From the NCBI RefSeq assembly GCF_000189635.1, contig NW_002476463.1, positions 1,426,001 to 1,490,000 of the forward strand: a stretch of DNA of 64,000 nucleotides, read 5' to 3'. This document shows, piece after piece, positions 14,551-26,759 of the stretch. Position 1 is the stretch's first letter. Each line of letters begins with the position of its first letter. Made by a program: the position numbers and the translations under genes. The notes below the pieces were generated by a model. The model was not told where the DNA came from, did not search any database, and saw nothing but the letters and a program-made list of their open reading frames with translations. This DNA comes from Tetrahymena thermophila SB210 (lineage: Eukaryota; Ciliophora; Oligohymenophorea; Hymenostomatida; Tetrahymenidae).

Positions 14551-16161
14551 TTTTACCTAATTTTCTTTGATTGTTTTAATATAGCTATTATTTTTTTCTT
14601 ATAAACTTAATTCTATTCTGTGTTTGAGTAGTAGCTAGTCGTACTTGAGATCTAAGCTTGTTTGATATTTTATGAAATAAATACTAAGTAAACTTAATAG
14701 ATAAAGATGCTTTTATTTATTTCTCTCCTAATTTAATTACTTATCCTTTAATTTTTGAAATTAAATGAGCAAAAATAATTAAATTTCTATTAAATATTAT
14801 CTTTTTTGTTTTATGGATAATAATAAAGATTTTCCAAACCACCCCTACAATAAATTATTGATGATTTTCTTTAGTTAAACCCAAAAATTAAAATTAAAAA
14901 ATTAGTAAAAAAGCTAATCTCAGATTAATAATAAATAAGTGGACCTCCTTGCGCGATTAAAAATTCAAATTATTATTATCGACTTCTCCATCGTTATATT
15001 TATTTGAATAATAAAAAAAATTCAAAATCAAATAAATATTTTTATTTCTGATATTTATTTATTTATTCTTCACCATAAGTTTTTTGAAATCCTCAAAATG
15101 CATGCATCAATCACATATATAAATAATCACATGTTACTACTTCAATTTATTTATCACCTAAATATTTAGGATACAAAAACTTTAGATTGTTTATACATTC
15201 TAAAATAGATTTAAATAATAAACAAAAGTTTAGATTATTAAATTAAGCTAAACTTATTTAAATAATTTTATATTTTATTACAACTAAATTCAATACAGAA
15301 GCCATTAATAAAATTTAAACTATTATTGAGAAAGAGATTGTTTAAAGTTGAAAATATTTATTCAAATTAAATTAAATATTTAATGATTTAATAGAATTTT
15401 CATTTCTATAAATAAGTTGAATGTTATCAAATTAAGAAATGTCATAATACAGATTTATTACTAAGTTTTAATTATAAAAAAGTTATATTGGATTCTAAGC
15501 AAAAAACTGTAAAATCTATTTAAAATTTAAAATAGTTTATTATCTATACACTTTATCATGTATCATTTAAACTAATCAAAAAAAATTAATTTATTAAAAA
15601 TTGTATCCATTGATAATTAAGACTATTTTGAATAAAGTATAAGATTTTTATGAACCTTATTTTTGTTTGAACTTATCAAATCAAATATTTCTTTAATAAC
15701 TAAATTATTTTTTTTATCAAAAATAAAATATAACTTTATGTATATCTCATTTAAATTTTTTTAATAAAATGTTAAAAAAAAAATAATACCATTAAAATAA
15801 AAATTAACGAATTTTAAGTATGTTTTAACAAATTTTTTTAAATTGAAGATTTATTTAATAAAAATAAAGTAACAAAAATAATAAAGATACTACAATTTTG
15901 AATTTATTAGTAAAATTAAATGCTATTTAAAGATATTCATATAATTAATTATTAATCCCTAAGAATCTTTATTTTTTGCAATATTAATTCTTTTTTTTCA
16001 TCTTATTTATAAATAAATAAATTTTGTTTGTAAGTTGTTTTGTTTTAAATATTTATATCATTAATTTGATTAAAATTTACTGAAATTTTTCTAAAACTTA
16101 AGATAGTTAGTTATTCATATACGAATATAGGAAGAAGATTTTAAAAATAGTTTACAGTAAA
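14551..16161. promoter_or_regulatory. Divergent intergenic region, dynein / coiled-coil gene
   Basis: This 1.6-kb AT-rich gap separates two genes pointing away from each other, so both promoters must lie here. Positions 14551 to about 14700 on the minus strand stay in frame with the dynein start and read like coiled-coil protein, which may be an extra 5' exon. The rest is A/T runs without a recognisable gene; no specific promoter motif can be named. Confidence 0.5.
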
Positions 16162-19100
16162 ATGAAAAATTTAGATAATGTTTTCTTTGAAGGTAATTTA
16201 TTCTTAATAATGAAGATTGTTTGGAATCAGATTTATATAGATTATCTATTATTAATATACAAAAGATCTCGAAGACATGTTGAAACTGGATAATAAGGCG
16301 TAATTATTTGTTGTTCATTTTAAACCTCTCTAAAGATTAAATTGATTAATAGTTGGAGATGGTATTAGCAATTTTATAGATAAAAGAAGATAAGTTATAA
16401 TTAACAGAAATTAGGCAAGGCCATAAAGTTAGAAACCTAGTACAAGTACTTTAGCTCAAAGAGATAGGGGTTTTTAATAAGCAGCAGGAGGAGATGATGA
16501 TATTCAATTCTTTGAAGATAATAATGATTTTTTTGGAGGGGAATAAAGACAAAAATCAAGTACATTGCAAAAATTTGATAGAAAAATGGATGTTAGATCA
16601 AATACAACTGTAGATTTTACTAAGACTAGGAAAGATAATAATGAATTTGATGAGTTACTTGGTAATCTTGACAATAAGTCTAACTTCAAACCAAGTTCAG
16701 GCATTTCCTAAAAGAATATGCAAGGATAATACAACTAATCTTAAGTGAATTATTTTTAAGATCTAAATGATGACATCGATGATGACTTTTAAAAGAAATC
16801 TTAAATGGGTATGACAGGAATGACTATTTAAACAACTTATTCTAAGAACGAAGATAATTTCCTCAGGATGGGATCTTAATAACAATCTCAATAACACGAC
16901 TTTAAAAGAAGTTAAGATCATTTAAATTTTGAAAATAAAAATGATGATTTAGATTTGGATATGCCCTTTTCTAGGAGAAATCCTAGAAGAGCGGAGACTC
17001 AAGTTAAAAGTATGATTGATGATGATAATTAAAGAATGAGTATTATTGGTTCTTCATTTAAGCCACCTATTCCTTCAGGGAGTATGTTTGTTACAACAAG
17101 TTAAATAATTGGTAGCAAAGATCCAATGCAACCTTTCAACAAGAAGATTTAAGAATAAGGAGTAAATATTTTTTTAATAAAAACAATTTAAATTTTACTA
17201 TAACTATCAAGTACCCAAGTACTAGGTCAAGAGGTAAAGATGATGACAACATCCTCTCCGTTTTAGAAGAGGAAGAAGATTAAAACAAAAATCCTTTTGG
17301 TAAAGGTATGTCGTTTGGAGTAGGTAGCCAATAAAAGTAGTAATACCCTTTCGCTGGAGGAATATTTGATGCTAATCCTACTCATTCTAGAGTAAAAAGT
17401 TAGGTAACTTATTTGCTTATTTACTTAACTATATAAAATAATAATTTATTTATTTAAAAAAGGATCAAGGCTCTGAAAAAGGATCACAAATAGTAAATGT
17501 TTTATGAAAGTAATAATAAAAATTAATATAAACTTAATTAATATTTGATAGGGAAACTCTAAGAAAATAACCTAATAAAACGATTTAGAAGATGCCCTTG
17601 AAGGATGTGACTATAACCCTTCTTCTGCTTCAAGATTAGCTGCTTCAAAGAGACCTAGAACTAGTTAAAAAGAAAATCAAAGTTAACCTGGCTCAATGAA
17701 TAATACTATGAACAATATTAATCCTTCTGTAATTCAGTCATAAGCTCCTAAATCTCAAGTGTACCCAAGATTAATGAAATCTCCCGATGACCCATTTCAA
17801 AGTAATATAAATAGTAACAACAATAATATACTCAACGAAAGTGTTGGTACTTAGTAAAAGTATAATCGTAGTTAAGGAAATAAGAATGAGTCTTCTTATA
17901 TAAGTGATAAAGATTTATATGGAGGAAGTGAAACTAAAGAAGGACCTTAGCAATTTGATGAAAATAATAACTTAGATATAAATAAATTTAGTAGAAGAAG
18001 CAGTTATATGAGAGGCGGAGCTGCACCTTAATCTGCTGATAATAAAAACTCGGGATAGATACAGCCTCATTCAGCTTTTTTTTAGAATTCATAATAAAAT
18101 TAGGGTCCTCTTAGTGATATCCCAGATTTGAAAATGAGTGAAACTAACTTTTAATAAAATTAAATTAATAGCAACTATGGATCAGAAAAAACACCTGCAG
18201 ATCCAAAATAATTTTAAAAATAAAATTAAGAAGAAATATCATTAAAGTTACTTAAGCAAATGGAAGAAGAAAGAAAGAATATGAGAATTTAAATAACAAA
18301 AGAGCATGATGAAGATATGAAAAAGTTAAAAGTAAATTATGAGGATTAAATTAAATCAATTAAAGAAAACTATGAGTAGCTTTTAAAGTTTGAAAAAGAT
18401 CGCAATTAACAACTACAAGATGAAATGAAAGAATTGATCATAAAAGATAGAGAAAGATAAAGATAGCTATTTGATATAGAAGTTGAGAGTCTTAAAAACT
18501 CATTTGAAAAAGAAAAAGCTTAAATTATCATGTCTCACTAAATTTAAAGTGAATCGCTCAAAAAATAACTTCAGTAGTAAGCTGAAATTATTGGATTAGC
18601 AGAGTAACTTAAATAAAATTCAGAAAAGCTAAATTCAATATCTTATTAGTAAATATGTTTTATTAAAATTAGAAACTTTTAAATATATCTTAATTTCTTA
18701 TTTTCAAAATTAAATCCAAACATATTACATCTGAAAATTTTTGGATTTAATAAAATTCAATAAAATAAAATAATTTTTTTGAATAAACTAAAATTAAATA
18801 AGTATTTACATTAAACTAATAGTTTAAATACTAGAAATATAATTTGTAACATATTAATTTATATTTAACAGGATTGAGACTACTTAAGAAAGAAATTAAA
18901 TAGACATGTAAAAATTAAATAATGAAGTTTAGGAAAAGCAAAAATATTTAAAGGATTTAGAATCTAGATTAAAATTAGAATAAGAATTTATAGATTCTGA
19001 AAAGAGAAGATTAGACAAATTAAAATCAGATATTTAGTAAACTGAAGAGAGCTAAAGAGGTTACTTAGATAAAGAAAAAGCTATGATTAGGACAGAATAC

Positions 19101-20354
19101 ACAAGATTGAATGAATTGCAAGATTAAATTAAAGAAATAGATGCTGAAAAGAAAAGGGAAATAGCTCATGAAAGAAATAAAATGGAAACTGAAAGATTAG
19201 AAATACAAGAAGAAAGGTAAAAAATTAATTTATTAATAAATAAAACTTTTTTTATTTTTTATATTTTATCTTTAATAATTAACTAATAATTAAATTTTAA
19301 TAAAGAATAAAGCTAAAAGAGGAGTATGAGAGAATGTATAAAGAATTTGAATTGAAAGTGAATATTTTTGAATAAACAAAAATGGAGCTATAAAGAAGTT
19401 AAACTAAAATGGAGTATAAGTAATAATAGCAAATTAAAGAGATTGAACAGAAGCATATTGACTTACTAAAGTAAGAATAGATAATTCTTTAAAAGACTAA
19501 ATTATTAGAGTTAAGAGAGTATGAGCTCAAATAATAAGAATAGTAATCAAATTAATATTTCAGATAGGTAGCAACTGAAAAGGCAAATTTTGATTCCGAA
19601 AAGTAAGGTCTCAGGGTATTGGCTGATAAAATAGAAGCAGAAAACTAAGGAATAAGAGAGTTTAAGGCAAACTTCGATTTAGAAAGAATGAAATTAATTT
19701 AAAAGGAATAGGAATTGTAGGATTAAGAGAAAAATATTAGAAGAAAGTAAGAATAAGTTCTTTCAGAAAAAAGAGAAGTAACATAACTATAAGATACTCT
19801 CAGAAACCTAAGAAGTAATTTTGTTAAAGGATTGGTAAATTCTCCTCCTAATTCATTAACTTTAGCTCCTTCTTTATCCTCGTTTATTTCACCAAATAAG
19901 TCTTCTGCAACAAATTAGTTTGGATTTAGGTCACCTCAAAATTAATTTTTATCTAGCTAAAGAACTCAATAAAATTAAGATGTTACTTTTAGGTCTCCTG
20001 AAAGCAAATTAAATAAAATCCAGTAAGATTTTTTAGTGATTATTTTAATTAATTTAAATAAAAAAAATTAGTATTAAAGAAGTTGAAAGGGAATTAGCTT
20101 TCCAAAATTCACAAAAGAATGAAGGATATGTAAAATAAGTTATGCATGAGAGATTCGATTTAAAAGGGTTTATGAACCAGATAAGAGAAATAGACTAAAA
20201 GCAAATGAGCAATGTTGGGTATATAATGAACGAAAAGGATAATTTGTATACTGGAAAAACCAAGGACAGATTTCCTACTTTTAATTTTTATGAAAATGAG
20301 TAACATAGTTAATCAGAAAGAAGTATAAATGCACATTCTTATATTGAGAATTGA
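16162..20354 (+). CDS. Long coiled-coil protein, 1,167 residues, possibly basal-body/ciliary
   Basis: Eight exons join without a break: 16162-16192, 16353-17161, 17212-17403, 17463-17492, 17552-18648, 18872-19216, 19306-20022 and 20072-20354; the sum is an exact multiple of three. The first ~570 residues are low-complexity and polar, rich in Asp, Asn, Gln and Ser, with acidic patches such as DLNDDIDDDF. From about 18230 to 19830 follows a long Lys/Glu/Gln coiled coil, for example KQMEEERKNMRI and DKLKSDIQQTEES. A Ser/Pro-rich linker precedes a short charged C-terminus. There is no signal peptide or membrane segment. The layout (disordered acidic N-terminus, long C-terminal coiled coil, next to a dynein gene) recalls transition-fibre proteins such as FBF1, but I see no decisive motif, so that is only a hypothesis. 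Confidence 0.85.
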
Positions 20355-20782
20355 AAACATTAAAATTGATTTATTTTATAATTTGTTTTAATTTCTATGA
20401 GATTATTATCACTATTTATTATATTTTTATAGATTTTGAAAATGGTTTTAAGACCAAAAATTTTATTTGGATTATTGGGCTTTTTGTTAATTTTAAATAA
20501 AATATTTTTTGATAAAAATTTATTTTTTTAATCATTTTAATTTTTTAAACAGAAAATATTTGTTAATAATGAATTTTAAAATATTAATTTGTTTGTTTTT
20601 TTGTGTATTTATTTAGTTGTATTACTGATTTTGTTATAAAATTCAAAATTTATAATTGAAATATGATTTATTTCATTCAAGTATTATTAGTAATATAAAT
20701 CTTTAAGTGTGTACTTTTATTAATAAAATAAACATAAAATAAAATAGAAAATACTTTGGAATAGCACGCACTTCGCATTTCT
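20355..20782. other. Intergenic, AT-rich
   Basis: Holds the 3' flank of the coiled-coil gene and the promoter of the next gene on the same strand. Only A/T-rich sequence; no ORF, RNA gene or repeat recognised. Confidence 0.5.
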
Positions 20783-22183
20783 ATGTCTCAATACTTTTCT
20801 AATATTCCCAGAGATTTCCCTCATCAACGCAGAGGGAAACAAATACCATAGGAAATCAAAGGTTCTGTAAAAAGATTGGATTAGCAACAAAATACAGAGG
20901 GAAACTGGGATAAGCTAATTTAAAAAACATAGGATTTTTAAGTATGTTCAGATCCTAATAAGCAAACATAATATAGATAAAGAATGATTGACGAATTTAA
21001 AAGAGGTTAATCGAACATTTTTCCAGAATAAGGAGTAATTATATTCTAATATAAATTATTTATGATGCTTTTCAAAAGAATTAAAAGATATTATGTGAAG
21101 AAGATGAAATTTAAACATTATTGTTTTTTAAATGAATGTAGACAGAAAATGAAGTAGTGCATTTTTAAAAAAGGGTGTTTCCTGAATAAATAGCAAATCA
21201 AAATAATACAGGAGGTATCATAAATTAATTGACTCGCTAAGATGTAGATTAATACTAGCCTTAGAGATAAATTCATAATATTTAACAAAGACAAAGCTGT
21301 CATGACGATTATGTAAAAATGTGTTAAAAGTAAGTTATATTCAAAGATTCTTAATAAAAAAAACGAGAGATTATTATTAAAGATAAATTAAATTTTAATT
21401 TTTTACCTAAAATATCTCAATTAACATAAAATAATTTAAAAAAGGAAAAGTTATTATCCTTAATCTGATTTAAATTATTATTCACAAATTAAAACACTTC
21501 CTGGATAAGCTGTAAAATGTTTTTAAAATTTAAATTAATTATTTAACCATTTTATATACTTGAAAGTATAGAGAAGGAGATGAATAAAAACTGCTTGGTC
21601 CAGTTGAAGAAAGAGTAATTAATTTATTTAGCATAATTAAAATTAATCATCTTAAAATGTTTAGAATAGAGGTATTGCATCTCTCTAACAAAAAAGCTAA
21701 ATTACTAACTTACCAGGAAGTATTTATGGTAAAGTTGAAAGATAACCAGAGAAAGTACCTAATCCAGATTCATATAAAGTAAGACTTCAAGAAACAACAC
21801 CTGAAATGTACAACAATGTAATAAATTTATGCCAAACTTATTTGAAGATATGAATTATAATTTATAATTTAAAAGAGTAATTTGACAGAGTACTATTTCT
21901 AAAAGATATAACCTCATAGTGTTGAGAACGCATTACATTGTGTAATTAATTTTTTAATAAAGATATTATCTAAATCAAAATTATTTAACAATCTTTATAT
22001 TTTAAGTAAGAAGAATATGATATTATTCCAGATAAGGGTTTACCTAAAAAGTTTCCTGAGAAAAAAGACAATCTATACAGAACCACCTATACAAACGAAT
22101 AAGTAAAAGCAGACACAATAACCGGTTGTAGAAAAAAGAAAGCTTTTAACGATCCTTTCCACACTCACTTCTAGCTTGGCTGA
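20783..22183 (+). CDS. Uncharacterised 316-residue protein with Pro-Gly motifs
   Basis: Seven exons join in frame: 20783-21034, 21142-21329, 21445-21511, 21567-21614, 21665-21817, 21876-21941 and 22007-22183, ending at TGA. The protein is polar, basic and tyrosine-rich, with no signal peptide or membrane segment. It carries repeated short loop-like motifs: TLPGQAYREG, LLGPVEER, NLPGSIYGKVE and NPDSYKVRL. Spaced Pro-Gly-x-x-Tyr motifs of this kind are common in microtubule-associated and lumenal proteins of cilia (SHIPPO/STOP-like families), and the two genes to its left look cytoskeletal, so a ciliary role is a reasonable guess. I do not recognise the family. The gene is split by six introns of about 50-115 nt. 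Confidence 0.8.
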
Positions 22184-22935
22184 TTATTTAAACAATATTT
22201 ATTTATTATTTTTGTTTCTTTATTGCATTTAAAAATTATCATTTCTAAAAATTAATTTAAATAAATAAATTAATAAATTTAGCTGTATAAATAATTCAAA
22301 AAATAAAATTTTTAAATTGTGTAAAATAAGAAATAATTCAAAAAATAAAATTTTTAAATTGTGTAAAATAAGAAATAATTCAAAAAATTCGATTTGAAAT
22401 AAATTTTTTCTAGTTTTTTTATTATTATTTTTAGCTGTTTTTTAATTTTTAAAAGTAAATATCTTTAAATTAAACTACTTACTTCACTAAAAAGTAAAAA
22501 TAATTTAATTGATGCTTAAACTATTTTAAAATAATGATTTAATTACATTTTACAGTAAAAATTAATTATTTTATTTTAGAATATTTTCATTTCATAAGTT
22601 ATCAAATAAATTTCTTTTCTTACAACAACTTGAGAATCCAAACAAACATAGTTTTTTTTCTATATCAAAATAATTGTATTCGAAAATAAGTAAAAACCAA
22701 TTTTTAAAGATTAGAGCGAACTTTTTTTGAATGCCTAATTTAATCAGTTTTTGATAATTTTTTTGATTAGCCTAATAATTATTTGCTAAATTCTAAGACT
22801 TAATTAAAATCTTATAAATGATTAATTACAATTATTCATATCTTGAAGAGTAATATCAATTATTATTAATTTAATTTTTTTTGGAAAGTTAAAGATATTT
22901 AATCATTTATTGAAATAAAAGTGATAACTTTAAAT
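22184..22935. other. Intergenic region with a short tandem repeat
   Basis: Apart from the 42-bp tandem repeat at 22289-22387, the region is A/T-rich with no supported gene. It must include the 3' flank of the upstream gene and the promoter of the following membrane-protein gene. Confidence 0.5.
22289..22387. repeat. 42-bp tandem repeat, about 2.4 copies
   Basis: Two essentially identical 42-bp units, each starting AATAATTCAAAAAATAAAAT and ending TGTGTAAAATAAG, lie head to tail, followed by the beginning of a third unit. The repeat is noncoding and lies just after a gene end. The near identity suggests a recent duplication. Confidence 0.8.
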
Positions 22936-24891
22936 ATGAAGCATCAAGAACAAATACGCAATTTCTCTATTATATTTATAATTTATCTTTTGCTCGTTAC
23001 GGTTAGATGTATACCTGTAGAAATATCAATAACCAATAATTAAAATTAAGAGAGCGTTATTTATAACTAGTCTAAAGGCTAGAGCAGAAAATTTTCATAG
23101 GATAGCTTATTAGCATGCTCGTGTTCGCCTGATTCTTACAAATAAATTGAATACAGCCCAAGCTAACAAAATTATATTTTAATAAAGAATGTAGGATCTG
23201 ATCCAATAGATTTATAATCTGCTTCTTTTTATTAAAGCCAATCTAATGATGTTTATTTTTCACTTTAATGGATAAATCCTTCAGATAATAAATAAAACTA
23301 ATAGTATAATGCATAAATTAACTAAAGCATAACTATCTAACCTAATCAAAGTGTTAAAATACTTTAGGTAGTTTAATTTCCTACTAAATTTGATGAAAAT
23401 AACTATTGGGTGTAAGCTAGCTTAGATTTTGTATTTAGCAGCCCAAGCTATCATCTAAACGTAATATATACTGCTATTTTAGATAGTAATTATAAACCTA
23501 CAAAATTTGATTGGGTTCTGCTTGTTTTGATTTCACTTGCTTGTATTATGATTTATTTTTTCGCTAGATTTGGATAGATTTACGCTTTTAAAACTTCGTT
23601 TTGTGGTTATAAAATTGAGTGGTGGTGGGGAATAGTTTACAGTATAATTTTAACTCTCATTGTGCTGTTGGTAAAATATTATGATTCTACAAGTGTTCTT
23701 CTATTTGACATTATAATCAGTGCTATTTCCATTTTTTGCTGTTACTTTTTTATGTGTGAGGTTTTTGGTCTTATTTTATTTAGGTGTAGAACATTAAATT
23801 CTACCAGATCTAAAAAGTCTGTTTAAATATTTTTCTTTTAGCCATTTATCTCAAAAGTCAGAGGAGTTGATTTTATAGGAGCAATCTTTAGTTTAGCTTG
23901 TGTTTCTTCTTGGTACTTTATAAAGAAGCCTTGGTTTATGAATGATATTTTGTCTGTAGCAATTATGAGTTGCACTATTAAATTTTTTAAAATTACATCT
24001 ATGAAAAGTGCAGCCATTTTTATGGGAATAACACTACTTTATGACACAGTTACAGCTATTTTAATCCATTATAGCTAGTCTCAAAGTTATGATTCTCTGA
24101 TATTGGCAAAAGCCAACTACCCTTTCGAGCTGTAAATACCGTCATTTAAACATATTTTAGATAAAAAGTGTGCCTGGATAGCAATAACAAGCATAGTTTT
24201 ACCTGGATTTTTTTTATAGTACTTACATAGGTTTGACAAAAGTAGAAATTCTTAAGTTTATGCTATCTTAGGATTTTCTGGATTGTTTTTAGGTTCAATT
24301 TTATGGGTGCTTGCTACAATTTGGAATATTCATACATGGCCATTTGCTTGCTTTACATATCCGTTAATTTATTTATTTGTTCTTCTGTTTGCTCAAAAAA
24401 GAGCAGAAGTTTATGATCTTTGGAGTGGAAAATTTCATGATCCAGAGCTATTAAATCCATTAACATTAAAAATAATGGAGGATGAGGCAAGGAGAGAAGA
24501 ACAGGATGATTATTTAGAGCAAATAGAAGAGTAAAACGAAGAAGCCGAGGATGATGAAGAGGAATAATGTCGTGTTAAATTATTACATAATAACATAAAT
24601 AATGACTCAATGCTTTAAGCTTCTACAAAGGAAGAACCTGAAAAAGTAGTTTTTTCAAAAGCATTTAACTCTTCTGCAAACAGAAAAACAAAAATAAATA
24701 TAGATAGTGAGCTCTTTTATGGTCTATAAGTAAATGATTAATATATTGAAGATTTCTAAAATTGTAGAGAAACTAATAGCAGTAGTAATGCTAACTCAAA
24801 CACCAGCCACCACGACTAATAATTTAGTGAAGTCAGATAAATATATCATAAATAAGAAGAATTAAACGACTTTTCTTTAGATAGCTAATGA
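22936..24891 (+). CDS. Signal-peptide-peptidase-like membrane protein, predicted inactive
   Basis: A single uninterrupted ORF of 651 residues. It has an N-terminal hydrophobic signal (FSIIFIIYLLLVTV), a lumenal-type domain to about residue 190, then about nine membrane segments and an acidic cytoplasmic tail rich in Glu, Asp and Asn. The region KPWFMNDILSVAIMSC, the TM6-like GITLLYDTVTAI (Asp370) and the TM7-like SIVLPGFFLQYLHRFD align well with the SPP/SPPL intramembrane aspartyl proteases. In active members TM7 carries GLGD before IVxPG; here the aligned residues are AITS (residues 416-419), so the second catalytic Asp is Ser. The QPALLY motif of TM9 is replaced by WPFACFTY. Membership of the family is likely; loss of protease activity is inferred from the missing residues. 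The start ATG immediately precedes the signal sequence. Absence of introns is unusual among its neighbours. Confidence 0.85.
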
Positions 24892-25543
24892 GCATTTAGC
24901 TTTTATACATAAATTAAAATTTAATAGGCTACGAGTAAGCTTATTAAAAATTTTTGCAGATTTGTAAACAAATAGTATTTATTATTTAATGTGTCAAATT
25001 TATTGTAGCAAAAAGAAATTTTTCTCATTGTTTCATTGCATAAAAAATCAATTTAATTTATTTTTTTTAAGAAAACATGTTTTAAAAGTATTAAAAAAAT
25101 CAAAATTTTTCGAATTTAATCATATATTTATGAATTATAACAATTCTCATATTATAAATTTATCTTTATAGATAAAAAATATTAATATATATTTAATGAA
25201 TTCTATCAAACAGCTTACTTTTTGATATTATTTTAGTTATTTTAAAATTCAAATTTATATTAAAAATAAATATTTTGATTTAAAAACTTAATTTATTTTG
25301 TGTTACAAAAATATTTTAAAACTTAGTTTGATGAATTGCCATAGAAAATAAATTTATTTGATTTATATTGTAAAATGACATATTGGAACCTAGTTAACAA
25401 CTATAGTTAAGTATAATGCATGTTATTTATATAGATAAATTAGCGAAAGTATTTATATATATTTTGCTTATTTAAAGTTTAATTCGATATTATTATTTGA
25501 TTAATCTAAGGTACTTTCTACAATTAAAATCTTTTTTTAATAA
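24892..25543. other. Convergent intergenic region
   Basis: Lies between the ends of two convergent genes, so it should hold both 3' UTRs and polyadenylation sites. It is A/T-rich; I see no gene, RNA or structured repeat. Confidence 0.5.
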
Positions 25544-26576
25544 TCATTTTTTTTTATTCATAGTAGACATAGACTTTCCAATAACAGTTGATTTACCAAC
25601 GAATTCGTTATTAAGTATTTTTCTTCTAACACCGTTAGGTAGTCTATGCTTTCTAGGATCGTAATCTTCCTTTACTTCTTCTTTCATTTTTAACTTCTTT
25701 TAATCAATAGCTTTACCATCTATTCTAGTAGCCTTTCCACTGAAAGGATTTTTCTCCTATTTAGGCTAATTTTCTTCACCCATGACAACACTTGATTCCT
25801 TTTTGGTCATAGTTGGCAAGGGATGCTCTACATAATCCTTTATTAAAAATAAAAAAATTTATTTAAAATTAACTTTCTTTTTTTCTATTATTGCTTTTAT
25901 GCATTTGTTTAAAAATCTAAAAGCACATTATTTAATAAGAAATTCAAATAAATACCAAAGGCTTAGCGAAATCTACTTCGATTTCTGCATCAACGACACA
26001 AATTGCATTATAATCATTAGCAGGTTTTACTTCTAAAATATCAATCTAAAAATGCTATTTCATAAATTCTATGTGAATTGTATCTCCTTAATGCAAAACT
26101 GTATAGTTTCTTAATTCTTTTTCAAGGATAGCTCTAGGATCAGGTAAATCTATAAAGGCAGTTTCGTGTGGCTAAATTTTTACGAATTTTCCTTTTTTTA
26201 CATCAGTGACAAGAGTTACCTAAATTTATTACCCATCAAAGCATTATAACATCTAAAACATCCAAAATGGAATGTAGCAAGTACCTTCAGGAGCTATAAA
26301 TTCCAACACACCTACATATGTCTGCTTATTTAAATAGGTATTTTATACACAAAAAATCATAGGATAGGGTAAGTTAGATGCTGAAAGAGTATTTAAAACA
26401 GAAGGTGGCAACAAAATCTTATTTCCCTTTTCTAAATCATGTCTTTCTAGCATATAAGCTGGATAAACTTCCAAATGATCTGAATACTAAGGCTTTCTAT
26501 TATTATAGGCGTAGTATTATTGATTATAATTACCACCGCCACCGCGGCCGCCAATTAATTAATTGATGAAGTCCAT
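25544..26576 (-). CDS. UFD1: Ubiquitin fusion degradation protein 1 (p97/Cdc48 adaptor)
   Basis: UFD1 pairs with Npl4 to recruit ubiquitinated substrates to the p97/Cdc48 ATPase for ER-associated and other degradation. Two exons, 26576-25956 and 25837-25544 with a 118-nt intron, give 304 residues, close to the usual ~307. The double-psi barrel UT3 domain is clear: VYPAYMLERHDLEKGNKILL, PPSVLNTLSASNLPYPMIF, GVLEFIAPEGTCYIPFWM, and a second half containing LRNYTVLHQGD and VDFAKPL. The C-terminus has NPFSGKATRIDGK, equivalent to the p97-binding SHP-type motif FxGxGxxL of the family, and a basic tail. The ATG at 26576 starts MDFINQLIGG; a Gly-rich stretch follows that is encoded by an unusually GC-rich patch. 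The protein lacks a signal or membrane segment. Identification is firm; only the start could lie further upstream. Confidence 0.93.
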
Positions 26577-26759
26577 TTATGAATAATCGATTTCTTTGCT
26601 ATTAAAAATTAGGATTCTTGAATACTTTTTTTCGATTGCTATACTTAAAAATAATTTAATATTTTTGATGAAAATTTTCTTTTTGTTTAAAATATTGAAT
26701 TCTCCTTTTAAAATAAATAAAAAATAATCAAATCTTATAAGCTATTTGTTAATTAATGA

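Noticed and set aside
24283..24534. Separate small membrane protein of 83 residues
   Set aside because: With TAA and TAG read as Gln it is simply the C-terminal membrane part and tail start of the 651-residue signal-peptide-peptidase-like protein.
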